From Liolophura sinensis (lineage: Eukaryota; Mollusca; Polyplacophora; Chitonida; Chitonidae), in the NCBI RefSeq assembly GCF_032854445.1, contig NC_088297.1:26407915-26471914 (forward strand): a stretch of 64,000 bases of DNA, read 5' to 3'. The translations under genes were made by a program, and so were the position numbers. How positions within the stretch are numbered: the first letter of the stretch is position 1; the number at the start of each line of letters is the position of its first letter. Below, piece by piece: positions 51,630 through 64,000 of the stretch. The notes beneath the pieces were generated by a model. The model made no database searches. It saw only the letters and a program-made list of their open reading frames with translations, and was not told where the DNA came from.

Positions 51630-51756
51630 TATTCGATTTTATTCGGTTTTACGCCGTCCTCTAGAATATTTCACTTATACGACGAAAATTCAGCTATATG
51701 GTGGGAGGAAACCGGACATGGCCCAGGTGAAAGCCACGACCATCCGAGGGCTGCGG
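51630..51756 (-). mobile_element. SINE family A, truncated
   Basis: Tail and core only (acgccgtcctctagaatatt, tggtgggaggaaaccggaca, acgaccatccgagggctgcg). The 57 bp to its left are shared with the copy at 56293. Confidence 0.85.
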
Positions 51757-51925
51757 CATATAATTACGAAATCTAAGTTTTGACATATCCATACTTATGT
51801 TTATCTTTTTTCAGTTCTGACGGACGCGTAAGTTCACACCAGGCTGAACAAGAACTACATAATAGTGGTGAGCATATCGTTGACGCCCAGTGAAAAAAAC
51901 ACAACACAGTCCATCTCTAATTGTT

Positions 51926-51986
51926 CTCGTCATATGACTGAAAAATTGTTGAGTACGACGTTAAACCCCAAGCACTCACTCACTCT
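51926..51986 (+). mobile_element. SINE family B tail
   Basis: Only the last 60 bp: tcgtcatatgactgaaaaat then tgttgagtacgacgttaaac and the cactcactc end. Confidence 0.85.
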
Positions 51987-52978
51987 AATTGTTCCATGTA
52001 TGGAACAACCCAAACACAAACATGAAGTCTTCATTTCTCGATATCAACCACATTGTCTTACAATTTGACGTATGTACAAACTTGCCAAAGTCATATTTCA
52101 TATTTATTTCGATGCTTTATAAACTGTCAGCTGGAGAACCGGTTATACAGGTGTGGGGATAGGCACTGGCAATCTCACAGCGCTCTCCCATCCACGCCTG
52201 CTCGTGCAAGCATGCATGACGTCAGGAAATAGACAAGGGACACCTTCAGTGGGGCCTAATGAGCTATCAAAGGCGCCCGGATGTGATCTGATAAGGCCTC
52301 AGTTAGAGATCGCGAGGGCGGTTTGGGTCATTGGATTTGATGGCGTTTTATGTACATAATGTTCAGCATTTCGGTTATTCACTGGAGTTTTTACGTATAG
52401 AACTCTTGACACATTCTAAGTTGTATGTATTTGAAGCGAACGACGAATGAGAATATATCCCTTATATACACATTGTATAAGTGAACCCTCCAAATGTCAC
52501 GCATGGTTCCCGCCCATGAATCAGACATAATTAACAGATATACACAGATGTCTACAAAACGAGCATAAAGATACATATCTAACAGACAAATACATATCAA
52601 CATAAGTGACACAAAAGTACTGGTATAATAACCATACAGAAAAAAACATAATGGGCACAAATTTGTCCGCACAATACAGCAACTTAAAATGTCCATAAAC
52701 AACCCTTCATATATACACTCTACAGACAGACACGTCTTCTGGGCACTCGTGGCTTGTGGGTGTTTTCGTCGTCTCTGTTCACCGCTGGACTACACGAGAT
52801 GGACTGAAAACCAGTGGGGTGGAAGTGCCCCCGGAATGGCTGGGAGAAGGGGCGGTCAGGGTAGTGAGTAAGCCACATTTCCCTATACGTTGCAAATCCA
52901 GTGATGTTATATTGCGGTCGACAAAGCCAGAGCCTGGGCACGTTTTAACGAATGGTTATCAAAAAGTTCATATTTTTA

Positions 52979-53185
52979 TTCATTTATTTATTTATTTGAT
53001 TGGTGTTTTACGCCATACTCAAGAATATTTCACTTATACGACGGCGGCCAGTATTATGGTGGGTGGAAACCAGGCAGAGCCCGGGGGAAACCCACGACCA
53101 TCCGCAGGTTGCTGGCAGACCATCCCACGTGCACCCAGAGAGGTAGCCAGCATGAGCTGGACTTGAACTCACAGCGACCCCAATG
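52979..53185 (-). mobile_element. SINE family A, head-truncated
   Basis: A complete tail with (ttat)n, core ggcggccagtattatggtgg, accatccgcaggttgctggc and part of the head (gaactcacagcgacc). Confidence 0.9.
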
Positions 53186-53459
53186 GTGCATTTAATTGTT
53201 ACATGAGATAAGTTATTTGACGAAATGGTGAGGTGAAAAAAAGCAGATGGAATCAAGTGCAATCCACAACACGTCATACACCAGAAATAAACAACAGCAT
53301 TCGTGAAACTTGCTAAAATAAATAGCCAGAAATATTGATTTATTTTAAATGGCATAAATATAAAACAGTCAACATCTCACCAAGGCTTCCAGTAGGCTTT
53401 AGTGGTTTTGCACAGTATGAACTTTGAACTCGAATCATTCAGCAATGAAATTGACCGCC

Positions 53460-53730
53460 TTAAGATTTTTAGCTCAACAGCCAGGCTACTACAGAAGCTG
53501 TCTCATCACAGCCTCCACCAGGTGATATTACTTTCAGTTTCTATTTGCACATGATGACACGTCTTTTCACAAACGACTGGTGATGTTAGTTTCAGTTTCT
53601 TTCTTTCCACGCGAAGGTATTGTTTGCTTTGACAGAATCCATCATGATGATATTAGTTTCAATTTCTGTTTCCACCTGTTGGCATGGCTTGTCTCAGCCT
53701 CCACCTGAAGCCAGCTTCACTTTATACACT
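53460..53730. repeat. Degenerate 75-80 bp repeat, about 3 copies
   Basis: The motif gtgatattactttcagtttc or gatgttagtttcagtttctt with tttccac recurs three times just downstream of the BLOC1S5 stop, probably within its 3' untranslated region. Confidence 0.65.
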
Positions 53731-53785
53731 GTATTCTCAAAACTTTACTTTGTTTCTCGTAAAGACATTTCATTAAACACCTTGT

Positions 53786-53956
53786 TTATCGTAATGGAAG
53801 TTTTAGTTTTTCTTCCAGTTCCTGATAATGTTTTTTCATCGCCTCCGTTTGTTGATTGAAATCCCGATCTACATCCGCCGATTTTTCAAACTGAATCTTC
53901 ATGAACTCTGCCCACTCTTCAGCACGGGATTCGCGCTGTGTCCTCAGAAAATCCGC
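53786..53956 (-). CDS. BLOC1S5: BLOC-1 subunit 5 (muted), last coding exon
   Basis: BLOC-1 is a cytosolic complex for making lysosome-related organelles such as pigment granules. The exon runs from cacag|GCG to a TAA stop, 57 codons. It encodes ADFLRTQRESRAEEWAEFMK, IQFEKSADVDRDFNQQTEAM and KKHYQELEEKLKLPLR, a coiled coil. Vertebrate BLOC1S5 ends in the same pattern (QWDNFMKEQPNKRAEVDEEH, then a KEQYAEMEKDL helix and a short tail), which supports both identity and stop. A minus-strand AATAAA lies at 53339-53344, a possible but distant polyadenylation signal. Confidence 0.88.
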   Translation of the reverse strand, partial: ADFLRTQRESRAEEWAEFMKIQFEKSADVDRDFNQQTEAMKKHYQELEEKLKLPLR

Positions 53957-54464
53957 CTGTGAGCAGAAAACAAAGGAGAGCTTGAATGACAAACCTGCCA
54001 GCATGCGAGCAGATTTAACCATAAAGCGTACAGAATAACACTATGGCTATCACACGGGATGAAGAGACTGCTAGAAATATATCCTAAGGAATGATGCAAA
54101 ACGAACAGCCATTTGCTTGTTCTTATGATTAAACTGACATGATTGTTTGAAAAAAGAAATAGTAATTATCTGTAAATACAGTATGTATACCTCTGAGTGA
54201 CTGAATGTTACACGGAGCTGACTGATAGACTGACTGAGTTTACCACACAAGAAAAGTTTTGCTATTGGTAGACGAAATTATCACTGCTCTGTGCTTCCCT
54301 GATCGTCTTGCACAGCCTTAAACACCCGTTAAATAAATAAATCCTCTGCACAGCGGGTATTTCTATGAGCAGCTAGACTAAAACCTTGAGGTACAGTAAA
54401 ATGGACAAAGAGACCGTATTTCACCAGTGACGCGTGACCATTTACCAACTATTACACTGTCCGG

Positions 54465-54615
54465 GTTTTGAACAGTCTACGGACCACACCATCATTTGGG
54501 CAGTACATTGTCGTGGTTGTACGCTCTATACTGGGAACCTTTTAACATATTTGTACATGTACTGCACATATTGAACAGTCTACGGACCACACTATCATTT
54601 GGGCAGAACATCACG
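54465..54615. repeat. Direct repeat of about 40 bp, 104 bp apart
   Basis: gaacagtctacggaccacac then (c/t)atcatttgggcag occurs at about 54469 and 54573, in the BLOC1S5 intron. Confidence 0.85.
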
Positions 54616-55464
54616 TACCCTGCAAAGCTGTGTTAGGATTGATACAACATTGTACAGAAGTCGTCACAATGTTGCCTTCTGTTGAAGCATTGCCGATGAA
54701 GTTTTTTTACCCACAATGCTTCGGAGGTTTGCAGTCGCAGTACATTCAATACGGTCGAGTAGTACTCCGCCTTTAGTCCATACAGAAGCTTACATTCACG
54801 AAGGCTTACCCTGGCATAATTTACGCACCTAACCAACCGCAACTTCTACAAGAAAATTCTAAAGTTTTGCCAAACAGTCTGGGAGACATTCAACTTGAGG
54901 TTTACTAAACAAGGGTTTATCTGTAAGCTGATACGTACGTCACTAATCAATGAACTCGGCTCATCTGAGGTATTTCTGATCAGCTTCGTACCACTACATT
55001 AATATCCCTGTAAACTCCATTCTCCATACTGATGACGTACGCGTGAACGGCTTTGTGAGAAGGCGAACTGCTCACTGATTACAGTGTTCACGTCATCCAT
55101 TTATCACACACGTACACTTGTAACAGAATATACGCTGTAAATTTGGGCTTGTCAGAATTCAGCACTACGGATCATTAGGACCAGCATGTCTCAATAATTT
55201 TAATTATAATTTACAACAATATAAAAGAAAACTAGTGGCATAAAATGCTCAATGGTTAAAATTTACGAAAGGTAAATAAAAACATAAAAAGCATTTCGCG
55301 ATTCCTTTAAAATGACTCAAGACATGGTGTGAAATAAAGTAAAATAAGTTTCATTTTATTACACTGTAAAAATGCAGGGTGAGGCATTTCACATTTGACA
55401 GAGTACGCCACAGTATACTAGTTTAAAGCATTACACATTACAGTCAATCTGTACGTCTGACGCC

Positions 55465-55830
55465 ACATCCAAGGTGTGCAGAATGGGCATCTGTAAGGTC
55501 TGATGCCACATCCAAGGTGTGCAGAATGGGCATCTGTAAGGTCTGACGCCACATCCAAGGTGTGCAGAATGAACATCTGTAAGGTCTGACGCCACATCCA
55601 AGGTGTGCAGAATGGGCATCTGTAAGGTCTGATGCCACATCCAAGGTGTGCAGAATGGGCATCTGTAAGGTCTGATGCCACATCCAAGGTGTGCAGAATG
55701 GGCATCTGTAAGGTCTGATGCCACATCCAAGGTGTGCAGAATGGGCATCTGTAAGGTCTGACGCAACCTCCAAGGTGTGCAGAATGGGCATCTGTAAGGT
55801 CTGATGCCACATCCAAGGTGTGCAGAATAG
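55465..55830. repeat. 43-bp minisatellite, 8-9 copies
   Basis: The unit is ggtctgatgccacatccaag then gtgtgcagaatgggcatctg and taa. 43 is not a multiple of three, so all three minus frames stay open by cycling; no gene is implied. It lies in the intron between the two BLOC1S5 exons. Confidence 0.95.
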
Positions 55831-56292
55831 TTTTCGTAAATGAAGTTGACATTTTCATACATTTGTCTTAATAAGATAATATAACTGAGGTGGTCAACAT
55901 TTTTAATTAACAAGGCTTTAAAGAAAGCTCTATAAACTAATTCGTATTTGGAATCAAGTAAAAACTAGCTTTATGGAACTTATGAGACACCATGACATAT
56001 TTCGGGTGTTATTTTGGTTGAAGTTACTCTAGAATACAAAGCAAAATAGACTGAACCTTTTGCAACAATTGATAACCTCTACTATCTACAGACTACGACT
56101 ATCCATCATGAGGTTATCAACGAGGCGGTGCTAGTTATTCAGTGATTAATAAGTCATAGGATGGCCATGAAAACTATAATCTGTAATGATCAAGGGATCA
56201 TGCAACAGCTATTACATATATGTAATAAATGATCCAACAAATCCGACCCTTTGAATTTTCAACTGAACTTTATCCATACCATATAATTATAT

Positions 56293-56433
56293 TAATTTAT
56301 TTGATTGGGGTTATATGCCGTACTCAAGAATATTTCACTTATACAATGGCGGCCAGCATTATGGTGGGAGGAAACCAGGCAGAGCCCAGAGAAAACCCAC
56401 GACCATCCGCAGCTTGCTGACAGACTTTCCCAC
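56293..56433 (-). mobile_element. SINE family A, truncated
   Basis: Tail and core (atatgccgtactcaagaata, ggccagcattatggtgggag, accatccgcagcttgctgac), ending about 40 bp from the BLOC1S5 exon donor at 56471. Confidence 0.88.
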
Positions 56434-56471
56434 CTACTGCCACAGACATTTCTTTCAGCCCATGTACTCAC

Positions 56472-56527
56472 CTCAATTGTTCCTTCCTTTTCTGCTATCT
56501 TGTCACACATTTCTGTAGCTTTCTTGA
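56472..56527 (-). CDS. BLOC1S5: BLOC1S5 penultimate exon seen
   Basis: 56 nt from acatttcag|TC to TTGAG|gtgagt, encoding KKATEMCDKIAEKEGTIE. It joins the last exon at a codon boundary and matches the helix before the WxxFMK motif in vertebrate BLOC1S5. It starts in phase 1, so earlier exons are required. They were not found and probably lie beyond 64000. Confidence 0.82.
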
Positions 56528-56639
56528 CTGAAATGTAACAATTTTGAGAGCACATTTAAAAAACTTCTTAGTAAATACATGTATTTTTTACAATACTGTG
56601 CTGATAATGCCTGGCAGACCGATGATGCCATATCAAACA

Positions 56640-59600
56640 TTACCCATTATCGCATGACACTGATGCCATAACTCCATATCAATAATGCCTTGTCACACAT
56701 TACCTTTACTCCATGACACCATAACTCCATAACTCCATACCGAAGATGTCATGTCGTACATTACCACTATTCCATTACACTGATGCCATAACTCCATACC
56801 AACGATGCCATGTCACACATTACCATTATTCCATGACACTGATGCCATAACTCCATAACTCCATACCCATGATGCCATGTCACACATTACCATTATTCCA
56901 TGACAATGATACCATAACTCCATACCAATGATACCACGTCGCACATTACCATTATTCCATGACACTGATGCCATAACTCCATAACTCCATACCCATGATG
57001 CCATGTCACACATTACCATTATTCCATGACAATGATACCATAACTCCATACCAATGATACCACGTCGCACATTACCATTATTCCATGACACTGATGCCAT
57101 AACTCCATATCAATGATGCCATCTCACACACTACCATTATTCCATGACAATGATACCATAACTCCATAAATCCATACCGAAGATGCCATGTCTCACACTA
57201 CCATTATTCCATAACAGTGATACCATAACTCCATATCCATGATGCCATGTTGCACACTACCATTATTCCATGACACTGATGCCATAACTCCCTATCCATG
57301 ATGCCATGTCTCACACTACCCATTTAATGATACTGATGCCGTAATCCCACACAACTGATGCCATGTCATACATTATCATTATTTCATAACACTAATGCCT
57401 TAACCCCATATCCATGATGCCATGTCCCACATTACCATTATTCCATGACACTGATACCATAACTCCATACCGAAGATGCCATGTCGCACATTACCATTAT
57501 TCCATGACACTGATGTAATAACTCCATAACTCCATACTGAAGACGCCATGTCGCACATTACCATTATTCCATGACACTGATGCCATAACTCCAAAACTCC
57601 ATACCATGACACACATTACCATTATTCCTTGACACTGATGCCATAACTACATAACTCCATACCAATGATGCCATGTCACACATTACCATTATTCCATGAC
57701 ACTGATGCCATAACACAATACCAATGACGCCATGTCGCACATTACCATTATTCCATGACACTGATACCATTTCTCCATACCCATGATGTCATGTCGCACA
57801 TTACCATTATTCCATGACACTAATGCCACAACTCCATACCAACAATGCCATGTCGCACACTACCATTATTCCATGACATTGATGCCATAACTCCATACCG
57901 ATGATGCCATGTCGCACATTACCATTATTCCATGACACTGATACCATAACTCCATAACACAATACCAATGATGCAATGTCACACATTATCATTATTCCAT
58001 GACACTGATGCCAGAACTCCACACCAATGATGCCATGTCGCACATTACCATTATTCCATGACACTGATACCATAACTCCATAACACAATACCAATGATGC
58101 AATGTCACTCATTATCATTATTCCATGACAATGATACCATAACTCCAAACCTCCATATCCATGATACTGATGCCATAACTCCAAAACTCCATACTAATGA
58201 TGCCATGTCACACATTACCATTATTCCATGACACTGATGCCACAACTCCATGACTCCATACCAATGATACCATGTCTCACACTACCATTATTCCATGACA
58301 CTGATGCCAGAACTCCATACCAATGATGCCATGTCTCACACTACCATTATTCCATGACACTGATGCCACAACTCCATAACTCCATACCAATGATGCCATG
58401 TCGCACACTACCATTATTCCATGACACTGATACCATAACTCCATAACTCCATACCAATGATGCCATGTCGCACACTACCATTATTCCATGACACTGATAC
58501 CATAACTCCATAACTCCATACCAATGATGCCATGTTGCACACTACCATTATTCCATGACACTGATGCCATAACTCCATACTAATGATGCCATGTCACCCA
58601 TTACCATTATTCCATGACAATGATGCCACAACTCCATAACTCCATACCAATGATGCCATGTCTCACACTACCATTATTCCATGACACTGATGCCATAACT
58701 CCATAACTCCATACCGATCATGCTATGTCACACAATACCATTATTCCATGACACTGATACCATAACTCCATAACTCCATAACTCCATACTTATGATGCCA
58801 TGTCTGACACTACCATTATTCCAGGACACTGATGCCACAACTCCATAACTCCATACTAATGATGCCATGTCACACATTACCATTATTCAATGACACTGAT
58901 ACCATAACTCCATAACTCCATACTAATGATACCATGTCGCACACTACCATTATTCAATGACACTGATACCATAACTCCATATTTATGATGCCATGTCTCA
59001 CACATTACCATTATTCCATGACACTGATGCCACAACTCTATAACTCCATACTAAAGATGCCATGTCTCACATTACCATTATTCCATGACACTGATGCCAT
59101 AACTCCATACTAATAATACCATGTCACACATTACCATTATTCCATGACGCTGATGCCAGAACTCCATAACTCCATACTAATAATACCATGTCACACATTA
59201 CCATTATTCCATGACACTGATACCATAACTCCATAACTCCATACTAATGATGCCATGTCATACATTACCATTATTCAATGTCACTGATACCATAACTCCA
59301 TACTAATGATGCCATGTCTCACACTACCATTATTCCATGACACTGATGCCATAACTCCATACCGATGATGCCATGTCGAACACTACCTTTATTCCATGAC
59401 ACTGCTGCCGTAACTCCATAACTCCATACTAATGATGCCATGTCACACATTACCATTATTCCATGACACTGATGCCATAACTCCATAACTCCATACTAAT
59501 GATGCCATGTCACACATTACCATTATTCCATGACACTGATGCCATAACTCCATACCGATGATGCCATGTCGAACACTACCTTTATTCCATGACACTGCTG

Positions 59601-59875
59601 CCGTAACTCCATAACTCCATACTAATGATGCCATGTTACATATTACCATTATTCCATGACACTGATGCCATAACTCCATACCGATGATGCCATGTCGAAC
59701 ACTGCCTTTATTCCATGACACTGCTGCCATAACTCCATAACTCCATACTAATGATGCCATGTTACATATTACCATTATTCCATGACACTGATGCCATAAC
59801 TCCATACCGATGATGCCATGTCGAACACTGCCTTTATTCCATGACACTGCTGCCGTAACTCCATAACTACATGTA
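56640..59875. repeat. 59/68-bp satellite, about 50 copies
   Basis: The unit is ccattattccatgacactga then tgccataactccataccaat and gatgccatgtcacacatta; longer units contain an extra ccataact. Near the right end (59350-59860) a two-unit higher-order form with cgaacactacctttattcca recurs about every 120 bp. It lies just upstream of the BLOC1S5 exon at 56472. Confidence 0.95.
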
Positions 59876-60524
59876 TGAAGCTACCCACACACTACCATTA
59901 CTATCTACTGTCTGTCCAGATCTTGTGTTTCCACTACTGAATGGTACATGTAATAGACTCACAAGTTCACAAACAAGAAACAGCCTTAATGCCTTCTTCA
60001 TCGCATTCCTGAGGCACATCAAAGTTACCTCCCTTGAAATAATAAGGCTGTTTGAGCCAACCCAGCTGAAGTTAGTGACCAGGTACTTATTCCTGGTCCC
60101 TTTTTCTATGATAGGCGAGGCTCCAGAGGATACACTCAAGTCAACTATTCGCTTGTTTTACAGTATAAGGCGCATCTCCACTTGTTAGTCGATTTTTCTG
60201 GCCATCTTTTCACAGAAGAGAAGTTAAATATAGTGGACATACATTACTGTTCACCAGTTATACCAGTCAATTAGTTTCAGTAATGATTGCGAAGTACATT
60301 CCAAAGTCTAGCTTAAACCAGATATCTAATATGCAGACTGTAAATAGTTCTGGTGACAAAATCACAATTTTTGAAGCTGTCAAAAGACATTTTGCACTGA
60401 TGTTGTTTTCAATATCTCAGCAATACCATGGTCATCTTGTCCATATTTTTTCTCCCATGGCAATGCTGGTCACCGTCCTATGGGTGAAATATTCTGAAGT
60501 AAATCAATATGTCCTGTCCATATA

Positions 60525-60865
60525 GACCCTGACAAGACCCTCACAAACTGAGACCCTGACGAGACCCTCACATACTGATACCCTGAGAAGACCCTCACAT
60601 ACTGAGACCCTGACGAGACCCTCACATACTGAGACCCTGAGGAGACCTTCATATACTGAGACCCTGACAAGACCCTCACATACTGAGACCCTGACAAGAC
60701 CCTCACATACTGAGACCCTGACGAGACCCTCACATACTGAAACCCTGACAAGACCATCACATACTGAGACCCTGACGAGACCCTCACATACTAAGACCCT
60801 GACAAGACCCTCACATACTGAGACCCTGACAAGACTCTCAAGACCCTGACAAGACCCTCACTGAG
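60525..60865. repeat. 27-bp minisatellite, about 12 copies
   Basis: The unit is gagaccctgacgagaccctc then acatact, with occasional half units. Confidence 0.93.
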
Positions 60866-61712
60866 AATGTCCAAAAAAGTCCAAAATACACAGTGTAAAT
60901 GGCTATGGGAACAAAATGGCTATTAAATCTGTTCAAAGGTCCTCTGTTGTCCACAACAGTCTAACTTAATGTCAATAAAATGTAGTCTTTCTGACTATAT
61001 AGACCCCAAAATGATGCAGTAAAACATACATGTCTAATATACAAGTACACAATGGAAATGGCTCTGGTGACAAAACCTCCACTTGTGCTGCACTACAAAA
61101 ACACTGTGTACCAGAAGGATTCAATAATAAACGTTCCATGTTCTGGGGGTCCTTCATGTTCTCTATGATCCTTAATTACGGCCACCAATCTTGAATGACA
61201 CTTAATGCCCTATATAGTTTATATGAAACTTCTATATGAATGTTCTATCCATTTTATACTGAGTAAACATGGGGCCTTCATGTTTTCTGTGACTCTTAAT
61301 TAGGGCCACCCATCGCCCTGCACATATCTGTAAAAGACTGGCCATGGGATCGTATTAGTTTCTTTAGTGCTGCTCTAAATGGCAATTAAATCTGGTGTGC
61401 ACACAAGACAAAACTGAGGTCAAAAAAAGACGTCCTGTCTTTATAGACCCCAAATGATCCACATTTACAACAAACATTTCAAGTCTAATATGTACAATTT
61501 AAATTGCTGTGGTAAAAAACACAGCATTTGTGCTGCTCCAGAGAGATATCTTGTACCAAACATGTTCAATATATGAACGATCCCTCCAGCTTTTATCAGA
61601 TAAATATAGGTTCTTTCCATCTTTGTGATCTTATAAATTACTGTCAAGAAATGGCTCTGGAATCATTAGTTTTATTTATACTGCTCTAGAGTGCTACCAG
61701 ATCTCTTCAATT

Positions 61713-61751
61713 TGAGTACGACGTTAAACCCCAAGCACTCACTCACTCACT
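61713..61751 (+). mobile_element. SINE family B tail, last 40 bp
   Basis: ttgagtacgacgttaaaccc then caagcactcactcactcac, embedded in the inverted repeat cluster. Confidence 0.85.
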
Positions 61752-62397
61752 TCAAAGGTCCTGTCTGGGGCACGCCAGATCAAGTTTACGTCAATGAAAT
61801 GTGGTCTCCTGCCTGTATACACCCCAAAATGATACAGATACAAAGTAAAACGTCTATTATGCCATATGTAAATGGCTGTGGCTACAAAACTGCTATTTGT
61901 GCCTCCATAGGAATACATTGTGCATCACAAAAGAAACTAATGCAATCCCATAGCCATTTCTTCACAGGGGTGGAAAGTTTGATCAAATTGAGTGGCCCTA
62001 ATGAATCGTCGTAGAGAGCACAAAGATCCCATATTTACCCAATTTAAAATTTAGATGGAAGGTTCACATATTGAATCTTCTAAATGCAGAATGTTTTTCT
62101 AGAGTGGCACAAATGGCAGTTTTGTCACCAGAACCATTTAAATTGTACATATTAGCTTTCAATCTTCTGTTGTAAATGTGGGTCATTTTTTGTCTATACA
62201 GACGGGAAAACCGATTTTATTGAGCTTAAGCTGGATTGGTGCTTATGATAGTGAACCTTTGAACAGATTTAGTTGCCATTTAGAATGGCATAACATAAAA
62301 CTAATGTGATTGCACAGCCAGTTCTTCACAGATACAGAAAAGGCGATCATGACGGTGGCCGTAATTAAGGGTCATGCAAAACAGGAAGACCTCATAT

Positions 62398-62925
62398 TCA
62401 TCCCCCAAAAATTGGATAGAGCGTACCTCCCAAAAATTGGATAGAGCATACCCCCCAAAAATTGGATAGAGCATACCCCCCAAAAATTGGATAGAGCGTA
62501 CCCCCCAAAAATTGGATAGAGCATACCCCCAAATATTGGATAGAGCATACCCCCCCAAAATTGGATAGAGCGTACCCCCCCAAAATTGGATAGAGCGTAC
62601 CCCCCCATAATTGGATAGAGCGTACCCCCCAAAAATTGGATAGAGCGTACCTCCCAAAAATTGGATAGAGCGCACCTTCCAAAAATTGGATAGAGCGTAC
62701 CCCCCAAAAATTGGATAGAGCGTACCCCCCAAAAATTGGATAGAGCATACCCCCAAAAAACTGGATAGAGCATACCCCCCAAAAATTGGACAGAGCATAC
62801 CCCCCGAAAATTGGATAGACCATACCCCCCAAAAATTGGATAGAGTGTACCCCCCAAAAATTGGATAGAGCATACCTCCCAAAAATTGGATAGAGCATAC
62901 CTCCCAAAAATTGGACAGAGCGTCA
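62398..62925. repeat. 25-bp minisatellite, about 21 copies, nested
   Basis: The unit is aaaattggatagagcgtacc then cccca. It sits inside one copy of the larger repeat, where other copies have a single attggatgg(a) segment, so it appears to be an expansion of that segment. Confidence 0.93.
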
Positions 62926-64000
62926 ATATATTGAATCTTCTAAGTGCACAATGTCTTTCTACAGGGGCACAACTGGCCGTTTTGTCACCAGAACCATTCA
63001 AACTGTACATATTAGATGTTAATGGTTTACTGTATATCTGCTTTTAATTTGGGATCTATTTAGACAGGAAGAAGCCCATTTTTTGACCTAAATTTGAAAT
63101 CACATACATGACTTTTGAAATTTAATACCACATTAGTGTGGCACAAAGAAACTAATGTGAGTGTAAATCCATTTCTCCACATGTAATGATGGGACGATCA
63201 AGATGGGTGGGTGCAATGAAGAAAACCAAGGCCCAATATTTACTCTATTAAAACGGCAGAAATTGTGGTTTTGTCACCCGATCCATTTAAATTGTACATA
63301 TTAGACGATAATGTTTCACTGTATCTCTGGATCATTTTGCTTTGGTTGAACTTGGCTTCGTGTGCACGACAAAGAACCAATGGACACATTTTGCAGCAAT
63401 TTAGAGGGACACAAAAAGAAACTAATGTGATTCCAGACATTTCTTCACAGAAGTGGCTCGGCCAATTAAGATGGCCCAATTTATAGGTCATACAGAATAT
63501 GAAGACCCCATGTTTAGGGCGAGTAAGATGGCTGGCTGTATTTAAGAGTCATACAGGAAATGAAGACTCCATATTTACCTATTGAAAATTGGATGGAACA
63601 TTCATTACTGAATTTTCCTGGTACACAATGTCTTTCTGGAGCAGCACAAATGGTAGTTTTGTCACCAGAGCCATTTACATTATAGGCCTACATATTAGAT
63701 GTTAAAGTTTTTCTGTATATCAGGGTCATTTTTGGGTCTCTACAAATAGGAGAACTCCATCATTATGACCTTATTTTGAATTTGTGTGCGCAACAGATGA
63801 CGTTTGAACAGATTTTATAGCCATTTAGAGCGTCACAAAATAAAATTAATGTGATTCCATAGCAATGTCTTTACAGGTATGGACAGGGTGATCAAGATGG
63901 GTGGCGCTCATTAAGAGCCATAGAGAACATGAACACCCCATATTTACTCCATAAAATTGGATGGGACATTCATATTCTTAATCTCTCACGACAACTGTCT

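Larger units (their letters stand above)
60290..64000. repeat. Cluster of diverged, inverted copies of one repeat
   Basis: A unit of a few hundred bp containing ttgtcaccagagccatttaa and attgtacatattagatgtta occurs in one orientation right of about 61925 (62110, 62980, 63270, 63660). It is in the opposite orientation to the left (60340, 61060, 61500, 61880). Shared flanks include aaagaaactaatgtgattcc and catttcttcacag. No coding potential is recognised. Confidence 0.8.

Noticed and set aside
59867-60139. Minus frame with CLRNAMKKALRLFLVCE as a possible earlier BLOC1S5 exon
   Set aside because: The good donor (AACTT|gtgagt) is in phase 1 only if a stop is read, so it cannot join the 56472-56527 exon; the likeness to BLOC1S5 is weak.

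Overview
The window is animal DNA, most likely from a mollusc or another lophotrochozoan. It has many small exons with GT-AG introns, several tRNA-derived SINE families, and a very high load of minisatellites: about a fifth of the sequence lies in more than fifteen unrelated tandem arrays. The phylum is an inference from SINE style and protein divergence.

The left half (about 162-35314, minus strand) is one large gene, an ortholog of fibrocystin-L (PKHD1L1), a giant type I membrane glycoprotein. I could read 43 coding exons, about 8.95 kb. Splice phases agree at every junction from exon to exon. In protein order they give IPT/TIG domains 1-3, a PA14 domain, a long linker, TIG domains 4-7, a cupredoxin-like segment, TIG domains 8-14, the first G8 domain, the first parallel beta-helix, and the start of the second G8 domain. 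The second beta-helix, the membrane anchor and the tail lie beyond position 1. The signal-peptide exon was not found. One giant exon (9124-10581) carries about seven reading-frame breaks, while all other exons are clean.

The most unusual structure surrounds exon 20 (19820-19983). Its 3' edge continues into eleven 48-bp units that repeat the 5' splice site. Its 5' edge is followed by about 0.95 kb of 30-bp units that repeat the 3' splice site. The exon is therefore flanked on both sides by arrays made from its own splice junctions. A smaller exon-edge duplication is seen at exon 10.

From 35.3 to 53.8 kb I see no convincing gene. This part holds minisatellites, SINE copies, a 200-N assembly gap, and a 1,326-bp tandem duplication, apparently perfect, of a 14-bp-repeat block. 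From 53.8 kb on, two minus-strand exons encode the C-terminal half of BLOC1S5 (muted), a BLOC-1 subunit. Its introns hold a 43-bp array and a 3.2-kb satellite. The last 4 kb is a cluster of diverged, inverted copies of one repeat with a 25-bp minisatellite grown inside it. Upstream BLOC1S5 exons probably lie past 64000. Nothing suggests that the two genes work together.
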